Positions 45,802 to 54,127 of a stretch of 64,000 nt of DNA are shown here, piece by piece. The DNA is from Alphaproteobacteria bacterium (GTDB taxonomy: Bacteria; Bacteroidota; Bacteroidia; Bacteroidales; FEN-979). A program made the position numbers and the translations under genes. The DNA lies in assembly GCA_009928665.1 (NCBI GenBank), contig SACF01000011.1, forward strand, positions 1 to 64,000, in the 5' to 3' direction. The notes below the pieces were generated by a model. It was not told where the DNA came from. It searched no databases and saw nothing but the letters and a program-made list of their open reading frames with translations. How positions within the stretch are numbered: position 1 is the first letter of the stretch; the number at the start of each line of letters is the position of its first letter.

Positions 45802-46554
45802 TTGAAAATTAAGAATATTCTGGTTTCCCAACCTCAGCCGACCGATTTTGAAAAATCACCCTACGGCGAAATTGCACGGAAATTCAATGTTAATATTACA
45901 TTTCGGAAGTTCTTTATGATTGAAGGGATCCCCGCCAGGGATTTTCGCAAGGACCGAATTAACATCCTGGATTACTCTTCCGTAATATTTACATCGCGGA
46001 ATGCTGTGGATCATTTCTTCCGAATCTGTAAGGAGATGCGTGTTGAAGTCCCGGAAACAATGAAGTATTTCAGTATTTCGGAATCCACCGCCTATTATTT
46101 ACAGAAATATGTTCAGTTTCGCAAACGAAAGATCTTTCACAGCAAAGAGAACTATGCCAACCTGATCGAACTTATCAAGAAACACAAGACCGATAAATTT
46201 TTATTACCCTGTTCTGACATTCACAAGCAGGAAATCCCAAAAATGCTGGAAGAAAATAAGATCCAGTACAAAAAGGCAATTATTTACAAGACCCTTGCGA
46301 GCGACCTTTCCGACCTCGATATCAATCATTATGATCTTCTCATTTTTTTCAGCCCTTCCGGGATAAAATCTCTTTTCAAGAATTTTCCCGATTTTGTCCA
46401 GGGTGAAATCGCCATCGGTGCATTTGGAAATTCGACCCATAAAGCGGTCAGGGATGCGGGATTAAATCTGAATGTGGAGGCTCCCTCCCAGAACGCTCCT
46501 TCGATGACCCTCGCGATTGAGCAATTTTTGCAGGCAGAAGCCCGGAAAAAATAG
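45802..46554 (+). CDS. hemD: Uroporphyrinogen-III synthase
   Basis: 250 residues. The start is a TTG (45802): no ATG occurs in frame until residue 39, while the sequence from the TTG, KIKNILVSQPQPTDFEKSPY, is the typical Bacteroidota HemD opening. The enzyme closes and inverts ring D of hydroxymethylbilane in haem and cobalamin synthesis. Two Rossmann-like lobes are visible: VIFTSRNAVDHFF (about 54-66) and LIFFSPSGIKSLFKNF (about 174-190), followed by IAIGAFGNSTHKAVRDAGL (about 196-214). HemD sequences are poorly conserved, but the motifs and neighbourhood (DUF4271 before, rnpA after) agree. No other haem gene is in the window. Confidence 0.9.
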   Translation: MKIKNILVSQPQPTDFEKSPYGEIARKFNVNITFRKFFMIEGIPARDFRKDRINILDYSSVIFTSRNAVDHFFRICKEMRVEVPETMKYFSISESTAYYLQKYVQFRKRKIFHSKENYANLIELIKKHKTDKFLLPCSDIHKQEIPKMLEENKIQYKKAIIYKTLASDLSDLDINHYDLLIFFSPSGIKSLFKNFPDFVQGEIAIGAFGNSTHKAVRDAGLNLNVEAPSQNAPSMTLAIEQFLQAEARKK

Positions 46555-46590
46555 CGGCTTCAGGTTTTCACCGGAAATCCCGCTGACAGT

Positions 46591-46980
46591 ATGAGGTACA
46601 CCTTCTCCAGGAGAGAACGATTGGGAAGCAGGTCAGCAATCGATCGTTTGTTTGATCAGGGTTCAATGTTTCATGTAAGGCCATTCAGGGTGATCTGGTT
46701 GCCCGTCCCGGAAATACAGGTACCGGTTCAGCTATTGATAACCGTTCCAAAATCGTGTTTCAAGTCAGCCGTGAAGCGAAATCTGGTTAAGCGCCGCATT
46801 AAAGAGGCCTACCGTCAAAACAAAGACATCCTGAATGATTTTTGTGTGGGATCATCCCGTCATTTGCATGTATGCGTGTTATACGCTTCCAAAGAAATAG
46901 AACCTTCCCCGGTGATCCGCGAAAAAATAATTTTAATTTTACACCGTTTAATTAAAGAAAATGAAAAGGTTACTCAGTAG
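46591..46980 (+). CDS. rnpA: Ribonuclease P protein component
   Basis: 129 residues. Basic protein that assists the RNase P RNA in trimming the 5' leader of tRNA precursors. Family motifs: [19 protein letters not shown] at the N-terminus and the RNR box [19 protein letters not shown] (about 59-77). Length is normal. In many bacteria rnpA follows rpmH; here it follows hemD by 36 bases, the usual Bacteroidota order. It overlaps the yidD gene by 20 bases. The RNA subunit (rnpB) is not seen in this window. Confidence 0.96.
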   Translation: MRYTFSRRERLGSRSAIDRLFDQGSMFHVRPFRVIWLPVPEIQVPVQLLITVPKSCFKSAVKRNLVKRRIKEAYRQNKDILNDFCVGSSRHLHVCVLYASKEIEPSPVIREKIILILHRLIKENEKVTQ

Positions 46981-47182
46981 TTTTTTCATTTTTCTGATTC
47001 GTTTTTATCAGGCAGCGCTTTCACCTTACCTGATGCCTTCGTGCCGGTTCACGCCGACTTGTTCGGTTTACGGTATCGAAGCCATTAGAAAACACGGGCC
47101 TTTCAGGGGAACCTGGCTGACCCTGAAAAGGATCGGTCGATGCCATCCCTGGGGCGGAAGCGGATACGACCCGGTTCCTTGA
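46961..47182 (+). CDS. yidD: Membrane protein insertion efficiency factor YidD
   Basis: 73 residues, the normal length. Family signature: [21 protein letters not shown] then [13 protein letters not shown] and [15 protein letters not shown], including the conserved cysteines. A small amphipathic protein at the inner membrane thought to help YidC insert membrane proteins. Starts 20 bases before the end of rnpA, so translation of the two is coupled. yidC itself is not in the window. Confidence 0.96.
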   Translation: MKRLLSSFFIFLIRFYQAALSPYLMPSCRFTPTCSVYGIEAIRKHGPFRGTWLTLKRIGRCHPWGGSGYDPVP

Positions 47183-47249
47183 AAAGCAGGAACGTAATGT
47201 AGCAGGCCGGTGAACCGGTTTACTTTTAAAACAGCTAATTTTTGAAAAT

Positions 47250-48998
47250 ATGCAGTGTTTGAAGTTTGAATTTTTCCTGAGGACCGTCAGGCGGTCTGTA
47301 GCTTTCGCTGTCCTGTTGATTTGGGCCGCCGTTTCTGCAATTGCTCAGGCTCCTGATCAGCAGGGTTTTGAGATCATGAAAAACCTGGATATTTTTTCCA
47401 ACACGATCAAGGAACTAGATCTGGATTATGTGGATAAAATCAATCCGGGTGAACTGACCCAGACCGGGATTGAGGCGATGCTCGAATCGCTGGATCCTTA
47501 CACCAATTTCATTCCGGAATCGCAGGTCGAAGACTACAAGTTCATCACCACTGGGCAATACGGTGGTATTGGCGCACTGATCCACCAGCAGGGCAATGCC
47601 GTTGTCATCTCCGAGCCCTATGAAGGATCTCCTGCCCACAAAGCGGGCCTGAAAGCCGGTGACCGGATCATTGAACTGAACGGGAAGCCCACGGCCGGAA
47701 AATCATACGAAGATGTCAGCTCCATTCTTAAAGGTCAGTCGGGTTCTATGGTTCACCTCCGGATTCAACGGGAAGGGGAACCGGGAATCATCGAAAAAAA
47801 TATCACAAGAGAGATCATCAAAATCGACAACATTCCCTTTTCCGGGATGGTATCGGAAGGGATAGGCTATATCAAACTTACTGGGTTCACCCAGAATGCC
47901 GGGAAAGAGGTGAAACAAGCATTTATGAAGCTGCGGGAAGGAAACAAGCTTCAGGATATCATTATCGATCTGCGGGGAAATGGTGGCGGCCTGCTCAATG
48001 AAGCGGTCGATATTGCCAACCTTTTTGTCGAAAGAGGCCAGGAGATTGTCAGCACGAAAGGAAAAATGGCCGATAAAAACAGGACCCATTTCACCATGAA
48101 CCCTCCCGTCGATCTGAACATTCCGGTGGTGGTGCTGGTTGACCGGCAAAGCGCCTCAGCCAGTGAAATTCTTGCCGGATCCCTGCAGGACCTCGACCGG
48201 GGTGTGATCGTGGGTCAGCGTACCTTCGGAAAAGGGCTGGTTCAAAACGTCGTACCGTTGAGTTATAACGCGCAAATCAAGATTACCGTTGCAAAATATT
48301 ATATTCCAAGCGGACGTTGTATCCAGGCCATCGACTACGAGCATAAAAAGAAAGACGGCTCTTTTGGAAAAATCCCCGATTCCCTGATCAGGGCATTCAA
48401 AACCCGGAATGGCCGGACAGTATATGATGGGGGTGGAATACAGCCAGATCTTTTGACCGAACCCCGTAAATTCAGCAATGTTGCATTGTCGCTCTATTCA
48501 AAATACCTGATCTTTGATTTTGCAACCCGGTTTGAACGGGAACATCCCGCCATTCCCCCGGCCGGTGAATTTGAAATTTCCGATACCGTTTACAATCAGT
48601 TCCTCGATTATATCAAGGATAAGGATTACAGCTATACCACCCGGAGTGAACGGGCCCTGGAACAGCTTAAATCAGAGGCGGTCAGGGATCATTGTTTTGA
48701 TTCCATTACAGGCGAATACAACCACCTGAAAGAACGAATGGCCGAGAATAAAAAAGAGGATCTGAAAAGATACCGTGATCAGATCAAGGAATTGCTTAAA
48801 ATGGAGATTGTTACACGATACTACTTCCAGAAAGGAAAAATCGAAGCCTCCCTGAAACAGGATAAAGAGCTTAGCGAGGCAATCGGATTATTAAAAGAGA
48901 AGGAAAAGTATACCGCGATTCTGGCAGGAAAGTACCATAATCCCAAGCCCGAAATACCCATCAGGAATGATGAAGAAGATGATAACCCCTTAGAATAG
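47250..48998 (+). CDS. S41 family carboxy-terminal processing peptidase
   Basis: 582 residues. Signal peptide (AFAVLLIWAAVSAIAQA). An N-terminal helical region with LDLDYVDKINPGELTQTGIEAML-like layout leads to a PDZ domain (about 105-190: GIGALIHQQGNAVVIS, AGLKAGDRIIELNGKP) and the catalytic domain: IDLRGNGGG (about 239-247), Ser in SASASEILAG (about 300-309), Lys in TFGKGLVQ (about 326-333). Thus the Ser/Lys dyad is present. After the protease comes a long charged helical tail (about 480-580). C-terminal processing peptidases trim periplasmic or outer-membrane proteins. It follows yidD by 67 bases and may share its operon. Confidence 0.94.
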   Translation: MQCLKFEFFLRTVRRSVAFAVLLIWAAVSAIAQAPDQQGFEIMKNLDIFSNTIKELDLDYVDKINPGELTQTGIEAMLESLDPYTNFIPESQVEDYKFITTGQYGGIGALIHQQGNAVVISEPYEGSPAHKAGLKAGDRIIELNGKPTAGKSYEDVSSILKGQSGSMVHLRIQREGEPGIIEKNITREIIKIDNIPFSGMVSEGIGYIKLTGFTQNAGKEVKQAFMKLREGNKLQDIIIDLRGNGGGLLNEAVDIANLFVERGQEIVSTKGKMADKNRTHFTMNPPVDLNIPVVVLVDRQSASASEILAGSLQDLDRGVIVGQRTFGKGLVQNVVPLSYNAQIKITVAKYYIPSGRCIQAIDYEHKKKDGSFGKIPDSLIRAFKTRNGRTVYDGGGIQPDLLTEPRKFSNVALSLYSKYLIFDFATRFEREHPAIPPAGEFEISDTVYNQFLDYIKDKDYSYTTRSERALEQLKSEAVRDHCFDSITGEYNHLKERMAENKKEDLKRYRDQIKELLKMEIVTRYYFQKGKIEASLKQDKELSEAIGLLKEKEKYTAILAGKYHNPKPEIPIRNDEEDDNPLE

Positions 48999-49004
48999 CA
49001 AATC

Positions 49005-49493
49005 ATGAAAGAACATTCATCGGGGTTCACCTATCAGGAATTCGATTCACCAGGCTCGCTTTCCAACACGGACCGTGAATTAATTGAAACGGCAAAGAGG
49101 GCTGCAGAGAGCTCGTATGCCCCCTATTCAAAATATCACGTGGGAGCTGCCCTCCGATTGGTTAATGGCATGGTTATCACGGGAAGCAATCAGGAAAATG
49201 CCTCCTTCCCCGTGGGTTCATGCGCCGAACGGGTCGCTCTATTCGCCGCCATGGCTTCTTACCCGGATATCTCCATCGAATCGATTGCCATAACGGCACA
49301 TGCCGAAGATTTCACCGTCGATTCGCCTGTAACTCCCTGCGGCATATGCCGGCAGGCTATCCTCGAATATGAACTCAGGTCGGGTCGGAAAATCCGGATC
49401 ATCATGGCCGGTGAGACCGGACCGGTTTACATCGTCGGGAGTATCGGCGACCTTTTGCCCCTCTCCTTCAGCGCCTCAGAATTGAGAAAGTAA
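49005..49493 (+). CDS. cdd: Cytidine deaminase
   Basis: 162 residues. Deaminates cytidine and deoxycytidine to uridine forms for pyrimidine salvage. Zinc and catalytic motifs are complete: GSCAERVALF (Cys-Ala-Glu, about 74-83) and TPCGICRQAILEY (about 109-121), preceded by YSKYHVGAALRL. The N-terminus is extended by about 25 residues compared with the shortest bacterial forms, as is usual in Bacteroidota. The start ATG is 6 bases after the stop of the S41 protease gene, suggesting co-transcription. Confidence 0.96.
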   Translation: MKEHSSGFTYQEFDSPGSLSNTDRELIETAKRAAESSYAPYSKYHVGAALRLVNGMVITGSNQENASFPVGSCAERVALFAAMASYPDISIESIAITAHAEDFTVDSPVTPCGICRQAILEYELRSGRKIRIIMAGETGPVYIVGSIGDLLPLSFSASELRK

Positions 49494-49527
49494 TGAGCAT
49501 TATAGAAAACCAATAAACAGAAAGCGG

Positions 49528-50415
49528 ATGCGAAGAATCACACTACTCATTTTAACAGGCCTGTTTTTAGTTCTCACTTCTATGAGAAGCGACAAACCGG
49601 CATACAAAATTTATAACGGGAAAGGGAATCGTGCCGATTACCAGGACATCCTTGATGCTGCGAAGAAATCCGATATTATTTTCTTCGGTGAAATCCATAA
49701 CAACCCGATCTGTCATTGGCTTGAGCTGGAACTGACCCGTGATCTTTTCAACGCCAAAAAGGGAAACCTGATCCTCGGGGCGGAGATGTTTGAAGCCGAT
49801 AACCAGCTTTTAATCAATGAATACATCTCAAAAATGATCCGGAAAAAAGATTTCGAATCGGAGGCGAAACTCTGGAGTAACTATAAAACGGATTATGCTC
49901 CCATCATTGATTTTGCAAGGGAAAAAGGGATAAAGGTCGTTGCAACCAATATTCCCCGCAGGTATGCCGCGCTGGTTAATTTGAAAGGTTTTGAAGGCCT
50001 CGACAGTATCAATGCCCAGCAACGGGGGCTCATCGCCTCCCTGCCGATCAAATACATCGATACCCTTGAATGTTATGCTTCCATTTCAAAGAACATCGGC
50101 GATGCAATGCCGGCCCATCAGACGGCCAACCTGGGCAAGGCACAGGCCATCAAGGACGCTACCATGTCACACTTCCTCATGAAAAATGCCTTTACCGAAA
50201 AAGCCATCCTTCATTTCAACGGCGCTTATCACAGCGACAACTACCAGGGGATTGTATGGTATGCGCAGCAAGCCATCCGCAAGACCAGTTATGAGGTGAA
50301 ACTGCTGACCATTACCTGTCTGGAACAGGCTGATATCGATACCATTTCAAAAAAAGATGCCAAAAAGGCCGATTACATTATCGTAATACCCGCCTCCATG
50401 ACCAAAGGGAACTAG
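49528..50415 (+). CDS. ChaN-family (DUF399) secreted protein
   Basis: 295 residues. Hydrophobic signal (RRITLLILTGLFLVLTSM) but no lipobox cysteine, unlike the ChaN lipoproteins of proteobacteria. The family pattern is clear: IIFFGEIHNNPICHWLELEL (about 50-69), ILGAEMFEADNQLLINEY (about 83-100), then AREKGIKVVATNIPRRYA (about 130-147) and ILHFNGAYHSDNYQGI (about 227-242). The conserved His, Glu and Asn/His residues in these motifs are those linked to haem binding in ChaN of Campylobacter, where it is tied to iron uptake. No TonB-dependent receptor is close by, so an iron role here is inference. It lies 34 bases after cdd. Confidence 0.85.
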   Translation: MRRITLLILTGLFLVLTSMRSDKPAYKIYNGKGNRADYQDILDAAKKSDIIFFGEIHNNPICHWLELELTRDLFNAKKGNLILGAEMFEADNQLLINEYISKMIRKKDFESEAKLWSNYKTDYAPIIDFAREKGIKVVATNIPRRYAALVNLKGFEGLDSINAQQRGLIASLPIKYIDTLECYASISKNIGDAMPAHQTANLGKAQAIKDATMSHFLMKNAFTEKAILHFNGAYHSDNYQGIVWYAQQAIRKTSYEVKLLTITCLEQADIDTISKKDAKKADYIIVIPASMTKGN

Positions 50416-50478
50416 GATCCGTCTGATACCCGGTTATTTTTCTTTCTCCATCTTGAGCCAGCTTCGGAATATCTGAGG

Positions 50479-50874
50479 TCAGGCAAAAGTATAATAGGCA
50501 TTGATCAGAAAATTCCACAAGGTAACAACGATCGTTGCCACAAGTTTAGAGAGGTAGAAATTGACCCTGAATTTTCCGGTCAGCGCCCATATGATAAGGA
50601 GGTTGATAAGCAACCCGATTAGCGCAATGATGAAAAAACGCGTAAATTCCAGCGCTATATTGGGATTGGAACTTTGAAAAGTCCAGATTCGGTTCATCAG
50701 ATAATTGGAAGAGGCTGCCATCACGAAGCCGCAGGAATTGGCGATGTACTTTTGGATCTTCAGGTATTCTTTGCAGATGAAAGTGATTCCAAAATCAACA
50801 AAGACACCCGAAAATCCTACAATGCAGAATTTTATGAATTTGAGGATGAAAACTTCGGTAAAAAAAGAATCCAT
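50479..50874 (-). CDS. GtrA family membrane protein
   Basis: 131 residues from the ATG at 50874; an upstream start would lie inside the preceding gene. Four membrane helices: FIKFCIVGFSGVFVDFGITF, IANSCGFVMAASSNYLMNR, ARFFIIALIGLLINLLIIWAL, and LVATIVVTLWNFLINAYYTF, with the family phrase NYLMNRIWTF between the second and third. GtrA-like proteins are thought to flip or present undecaprenyl-phosphate-linked sugars for cell-surface glycosylation. The start codon is only one base past the stop of the M28 peptidase gene, so the two are translationally coupled although no functional link is known. Its own glycosyltransferase partner is not in the window. Confidence 0.9.
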   Translation of the reverse strand: MDSFFTEVFILKFIKFCIVGFSGVFVDFGITFICKEYLKIQKYIANSCGFVMAASSNYLMNRIWTFQSSNPNIALEFTRFFIIALIGLLINLLIIWALTGKFRVNFYLSKLVATIVVTLWNFLINAYYTFA

Positions 50875-50875
50875 G

Positions 50876-52660
50876 TTACAGTTGTATGATGAGAACCTCG
50901 TTTTTACCCTCCCGGACCACTTCAACGTTTACAGTCATCCCGTGTTTGAGCTTTTGTAATCGTGACATATATTCATAAATATTGCCTACCGGCAGACCGT
51001 TGATCGCGGTGATGATATCTCCCTTCAGCAATCCTCCCCGGTCAGCCGGACCACCTTTCGTCACCCCGTCAATACGAAGTCCTTTTTTCTCTGTGCCTGC
51101 AAAATCGGGCATGATTCCCAATGTGACCTTAAGCCGCCGGCCGGTCCTGACACTGCCCTCCTTTTTACCCGATTCCCGGAAAGTGAGCGCATGCTCCTGT
51201 TGCGCAACCAGATTTATTAAAGAACAGGCAAAATCTTCGATTTGTCTCTCTGAACCGAAATCAAGTTTTTCGGTATCGTCAAACGGGGTGTGGTAATCCG
51301 TGTGAACACCGGTATTGAAATAAAACACCGGAATATTGGAGGAATAGAAGGCAGCATGATCGGAGGGGCCGTATCCATCGGGGGCATGAACCACCTTGAA
51401 CGGCAAACCGGATTCCAGTAACGTTAACAGCGAGTCAGCTTCAGCCGAGGTTCCGGTGCCGCTTACGGAAATAGAATTCTTCTCCTTGTCGAACCTTCCG
51501 ACCATATCAAAGTTGAACATCGTTTTGATATTTTTGATCCCGACCGGTGGATGGTTTACAAAGAACTTGGAGCCCAGTAAACCGATCTCTTCACCGCTGA
51601 AAGCAATAAAAATAATGTTTCGTTTCACGCGGCCTTTTTGTGTTCCGAAATGTTTTGCAAGCGCCATCACCATAGCTGTACCTGAGGCATTGTCATCCGC
51701 GCCATTGTGAATAGCAACAGTATCTGGCATTCGCGACCCCGATCCGGGTCCGCCAAAACCAAGATGATCATAATGCCCTCCGACTACCAGGTAATCCTGT
51801 TTCAGAACTGGATCTGCACCTTCGAGCAGGGCCACGACATTGGCCGTGCGTTCCCGCTTCTGAACAACATCGGCAGCGGCATCGATCATTAATCCGGTTG
51901 CGAAACTGTGTGGCATCTTTCGGCCGACCAGTGTTCGTTCGAGGCTGTCGACGGTCACGCCGGTTTGTTTCAGCATTTTATTGGCCAGTTCCCGGGTGAT
52001 ACTGATGACCGGGATTCCCGCGGTCACTTCATTATTTTCAACCACCAGAGACATGGGTTTGTCCTCTTTTTCCAGTCCGGCAGGAGTCACCACGAAAATT
52101 CCAGCTGCGCCGCGATCCTTTGCAGTCAATACCTTACTCCTGATGTCACTATACGGGATGAATCTGCTTTCCGGGTTATCAAGATCGGGATCAGCCCTGA
52201 AAACCATAATCCATTTGCCCTTGACATCCAAACCCTGGTAGTCGTTCCATTTCAGGCTATCGAGATCGATATCGAATCCGTACCCGGCAAAAACCAACTC
52301 CGCGTTCACCGATGCCGAAGAAGAAAACGAGAGGGGCATAAATTCTTTTTTCAGATTGGCCTGAAATCCTTCAAAAGCAATACTGTTTTTCATTCCCAGT
52401 TCAACGTTCGTCACAATTTCAAACCATTGAAATCCATCCTCACACATCATTGTTAGCCCGGCTTTACGAAAATGATCACGGATAAAATTCGCTGCCGTCA
52501 TCATCTCTGGAGAGCCGGGTTTCCGGCCTTTCAGGGAGTCCGAAGCAAGAAACGTTACATATTCCCTGAGCTCATCTGAGCCGGTTGATACCTTCTGGGC
52601 ATTTAAAATGCCTGTCGAGGTTAACAGACAAAACAGAAAAAAGAGTCTTATCCACTGCAT
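50876..52660 (-). CDS. M28 family metallopeptidase with PA and PDZ domains
   Basis: 594 residues. Signal peptide (QWIRLFFLFCLLTSTGILNA). An N-terminal lid (REYVTFLASDSLKGRKPGS), an inserted PA domain (about 100-240, ISITRELANKMLKQT end), the M28 zinc catalytic domain (about 275-490: VVGGHYDHLGFGGPG, HNGADDNASGTAMVMALAKH, FSGEEIGLLGS, and the later Asp in FNFDMVGRF and His in HAPDGYGPSDHAAF), and a C-terminal PDZ domain (about 515-590: GLRIDGVTKGGPADRGGLLKG, ITAINGLPVG). The zinc ligands His, Asp, Glu, Asp, His are all recognisable. It is an exported aminopeptidase of the kind common in Bacteroidota. It ends one base before the GtrA start. Confidence 0.93.
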   Translation of the reverse strand: MQWIRLFFLFCLLTSTGILNAQKVSTGSDELREYVTFLASDSLKGRKPGSPEMMTAANFIRDHFRKAGLTMMCEDGFQWFEIVTNVELGMKNSIAFEGFQANLKKEFMPLSFSSSASVNAELVFAGYGFDIDLDSLKWNDYQGLDVKGKWIMVFRADPDLDNPESRFIPYSDIRSKVLTAKDRGAAGIFVVTPAGLEKEDKPMSLVVENNEVTAGIPVISITRELANKMLKQTGVTVDSLERTLVGRKMPHSFATGLMIDAAADVVQKRERTANVVALLEGADPVLKQDYLVVGGHYDHLGFGGPGSGSRMPDTVAIHNGADDNASGTAMVMALAKHFGTQKGRVKRNIIFIAFSGEEIGLLGSKFFVNHPPVGIKNIKTMFNFDMVGRFDKEKNSISVSGTGTSAEADSLLTLLESGLPFKVVHAPDGYGPSDHAAFYSSNIPVFYFNTGVHTDYHTPFDDTEKLDFGSERQIEDFACSLINLVAQQEHALTFRESGKKEGSVRTGRRLKVTLGIMPDFAGTEKKGLRIDGVTKGGPADRGGLLKGDIITAINGLPVGNIYEYMSRLQKLKHGMTVNVEVVREGKNEVLIIQL

Positions 52661-52700
52661 ACAATTACACTTGAGTTAAATTTCATTCAGGTGTCACGAT

Positions 52701-53789
52701 TCATCGATCGCCTGTCACCGTTTCCTTGATAACTCCGCCACCAAGCACCAGATCATCCTGGTAAAAAACTGCACTTTGACCCGGTGCAGTCGCGTCGTTC
52801 GGTTGAAAAAAAGTCACACGGACCTGGCCATTGTCGAGGGGTTTAATCCTGGCCATGTGTTCTTTCTGTGCCGATCTGATCCTGACATTACACTCCGTTT
52901 CATGTTCTAATTGTGAAACAGCAATCCAGTTAAGATCTTCCACTAAAAAAGTGGTGTTATAGGTTTCCCGGCGTGTTCCGACAATCACCCGGTTGGCAGC
53001 TTTGTCAAGATTTAACACGTAAAGTGGCTCAGGATAGGCAATTCCAAGTCCTTTCCGCTGACCGATCGTATAGTTCCAGATCCCCTTATGGTGTCCCAGA
53101 ATATTTCCATCGGAATCGACAATATCACCCGGGTTTTCATTAGTATTTAAAAGGTCTTTATAATCACCTCCGTAAAAATCCTGGCTCTCTTCCAGATCCG
53201 GAGCCGTAATGCCGGCCTTCCTTGAAAACTCCCTGATTTCATCCTTGAAAAATCCGCCCACCGGAAAAATAACTGTACTGAGCTGTTCCTGTGAAAGCCG
53301 GTAAATAAAGTAAGTCTGATCTTTTTTAGGATCCACCCCTTTTTTCAGGATAAACCTTTTGATAGGCTCGACGAATTCAACACGGGCATAGTGACCCGTG
53401 GCAAAATAATCAAATGAGATTCCGCTTTTTCGGGCCATTTCAGGAAGCAATCCGAATTTTATCAACTGGTTGCATTGTACGCAGGGATTAGGCGTCCGGC
53501 CCGCCAGGTATTCGCTTCTGAAATAGGCAAGCACCGCCTGTTTATATTCGTCCGCACAATTAAAAACGTGATGGGGGATCTTCAGTTTATCAGCTACTTC
53601 TCTTGCTTCACGGATCTCTTCTTCCTCGTCAGCGCCATAACAGGCATGCTTCCCGGTCGATTGGTAGCGGCCATCCCAGAGCGCCATGGTAACCCCGATC
53701 ACATCGTAACCCTGTTGCAAGAGCAACCAGGCCGCAACTGAAGAGTCAACACCTCCGCTTAAACCGACAATTGCTGTTTTTTTTTTCAA
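52701..53789 (-). CDS. mnmA: tRNA 2-thiouridine(34) synthase MnmA, variant cysteine pattern
   Basis: 362 residues. Thiolates U34 of the glutamate, glutamine and lysine tRNAs. The PP-loop SGGVDSS (11-17), TGHYAR (131-136) and TIGQRKGLGIA (about 241-251) identify the family. The cysteine pattern differs from E. coli: the first active-site region reads NPCVQCNQLIKF (CxxC at 103 and 106), and the second catalytic cysteine, expected in an ESQEICF-like motif near 205, is absent; the sequence there is ESQDFYGGDY. C50 (HACYG) and C78 are extra. A CxxC plus third cysteine suggests an iron-sulfur cluster type enzyme, as proposed for other tRNA thiolases; this is inference. The only possible start is a TTG at 53789, followed by a run of ten A bases on the coding strand. 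Confidence 0.88.
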   Translation of the reverse strand: MKKKTAIVGLSGGVDSSVAAWLLLQQGYDVIGVTMALWDGRYQSTGKHACYGADEEEEIREAREVADKLKIPHHVFNCADEYKQAVLAYFRSEYLAGRTPNPCVQCNQLIKFGLLPEMARKSGISFDYFATGHYARVEFVEPIKRFILKKGVDPKKDQTYFIYRLSQEQLSTVIFPVGGFFKDEIREFSRKAGITAPDLEESQDFYGGDYKDLLNTNENPGDIVDSDGNILGHHKGIWNYTIGQRKGLGIAYPEPLYVLNLDKAANRVIVGTRRETYNTTFLVEDLNWIAVSQLEHETECNVRIRSAQKEHMARIKPLDNGQVRVTFFQPNDATAPGQSAVFYQDDLVLGGGVIKETVTGDR

Positions 53790-54069
53790 AAAATCTCAGA
53801 TCTGTATGAAAATAGAAAATCGGAAACCATCGTTTCGGCTGTAAAGTTACGATTATTTTAATTGTACGAGCTTGCTGGTCAAGGTTCCCTGCACAGTGGT
53901 CAACAGGAAAATTCACGAGGATTCATTTTCACCTAAAACAGAAAATGAAAGGGATTGGCAATTTTTTCTTATCTTTAAAGAAAGCGAAGATTGCAAAAGT
54001 AAAGCGAAAAACAAAACGGTTGGTTTTTCCGACAGATACGAGTTTAGGACGGACATATACAAATTTCTA
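53790..54069. other. Intergenic region between mnmA and the first LruC gene
   Basis: About 280 bases without a credible gene. The 68-residue frame across it (53872-54078) has a lysine/glutamate-rich, AT-driven composition and no start context. The right end runs into the promoter of the LruC protein. Confidence 0.6.
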
Positions 54070-54101
54070 TTTGTGTAGTTAAAGTCACACGTATATATTT
54101 G
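54070..54101 (+). promoter_or_regulatory. Bacteroidota promoter of the first LruC gene
   Basis: TTTG (54070-54073), 20-base spacer, TATATTTG (54094-54101): a full match to the TTTG/TAnnTTTG consensus, with an expected start of transcription near 54108 and a short leader of about 20 bases. Confidence 0.75.
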
Positions 54102-54127
54102 CATCAAAACTTTAAAACCCACGGTTT

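Noticed and set aside
47200..47228. Terminator after yidD (CCGGT-GA-ACCGG)
   Set aside because: Short stem with a two-base loop and an interrupted T tract; too weak to claim.
53872..54078. A 68-residue gene between mnmA and the LruC gene
   Set aside because: AT-driven composition, overlap with the promoter, no family resemblance.
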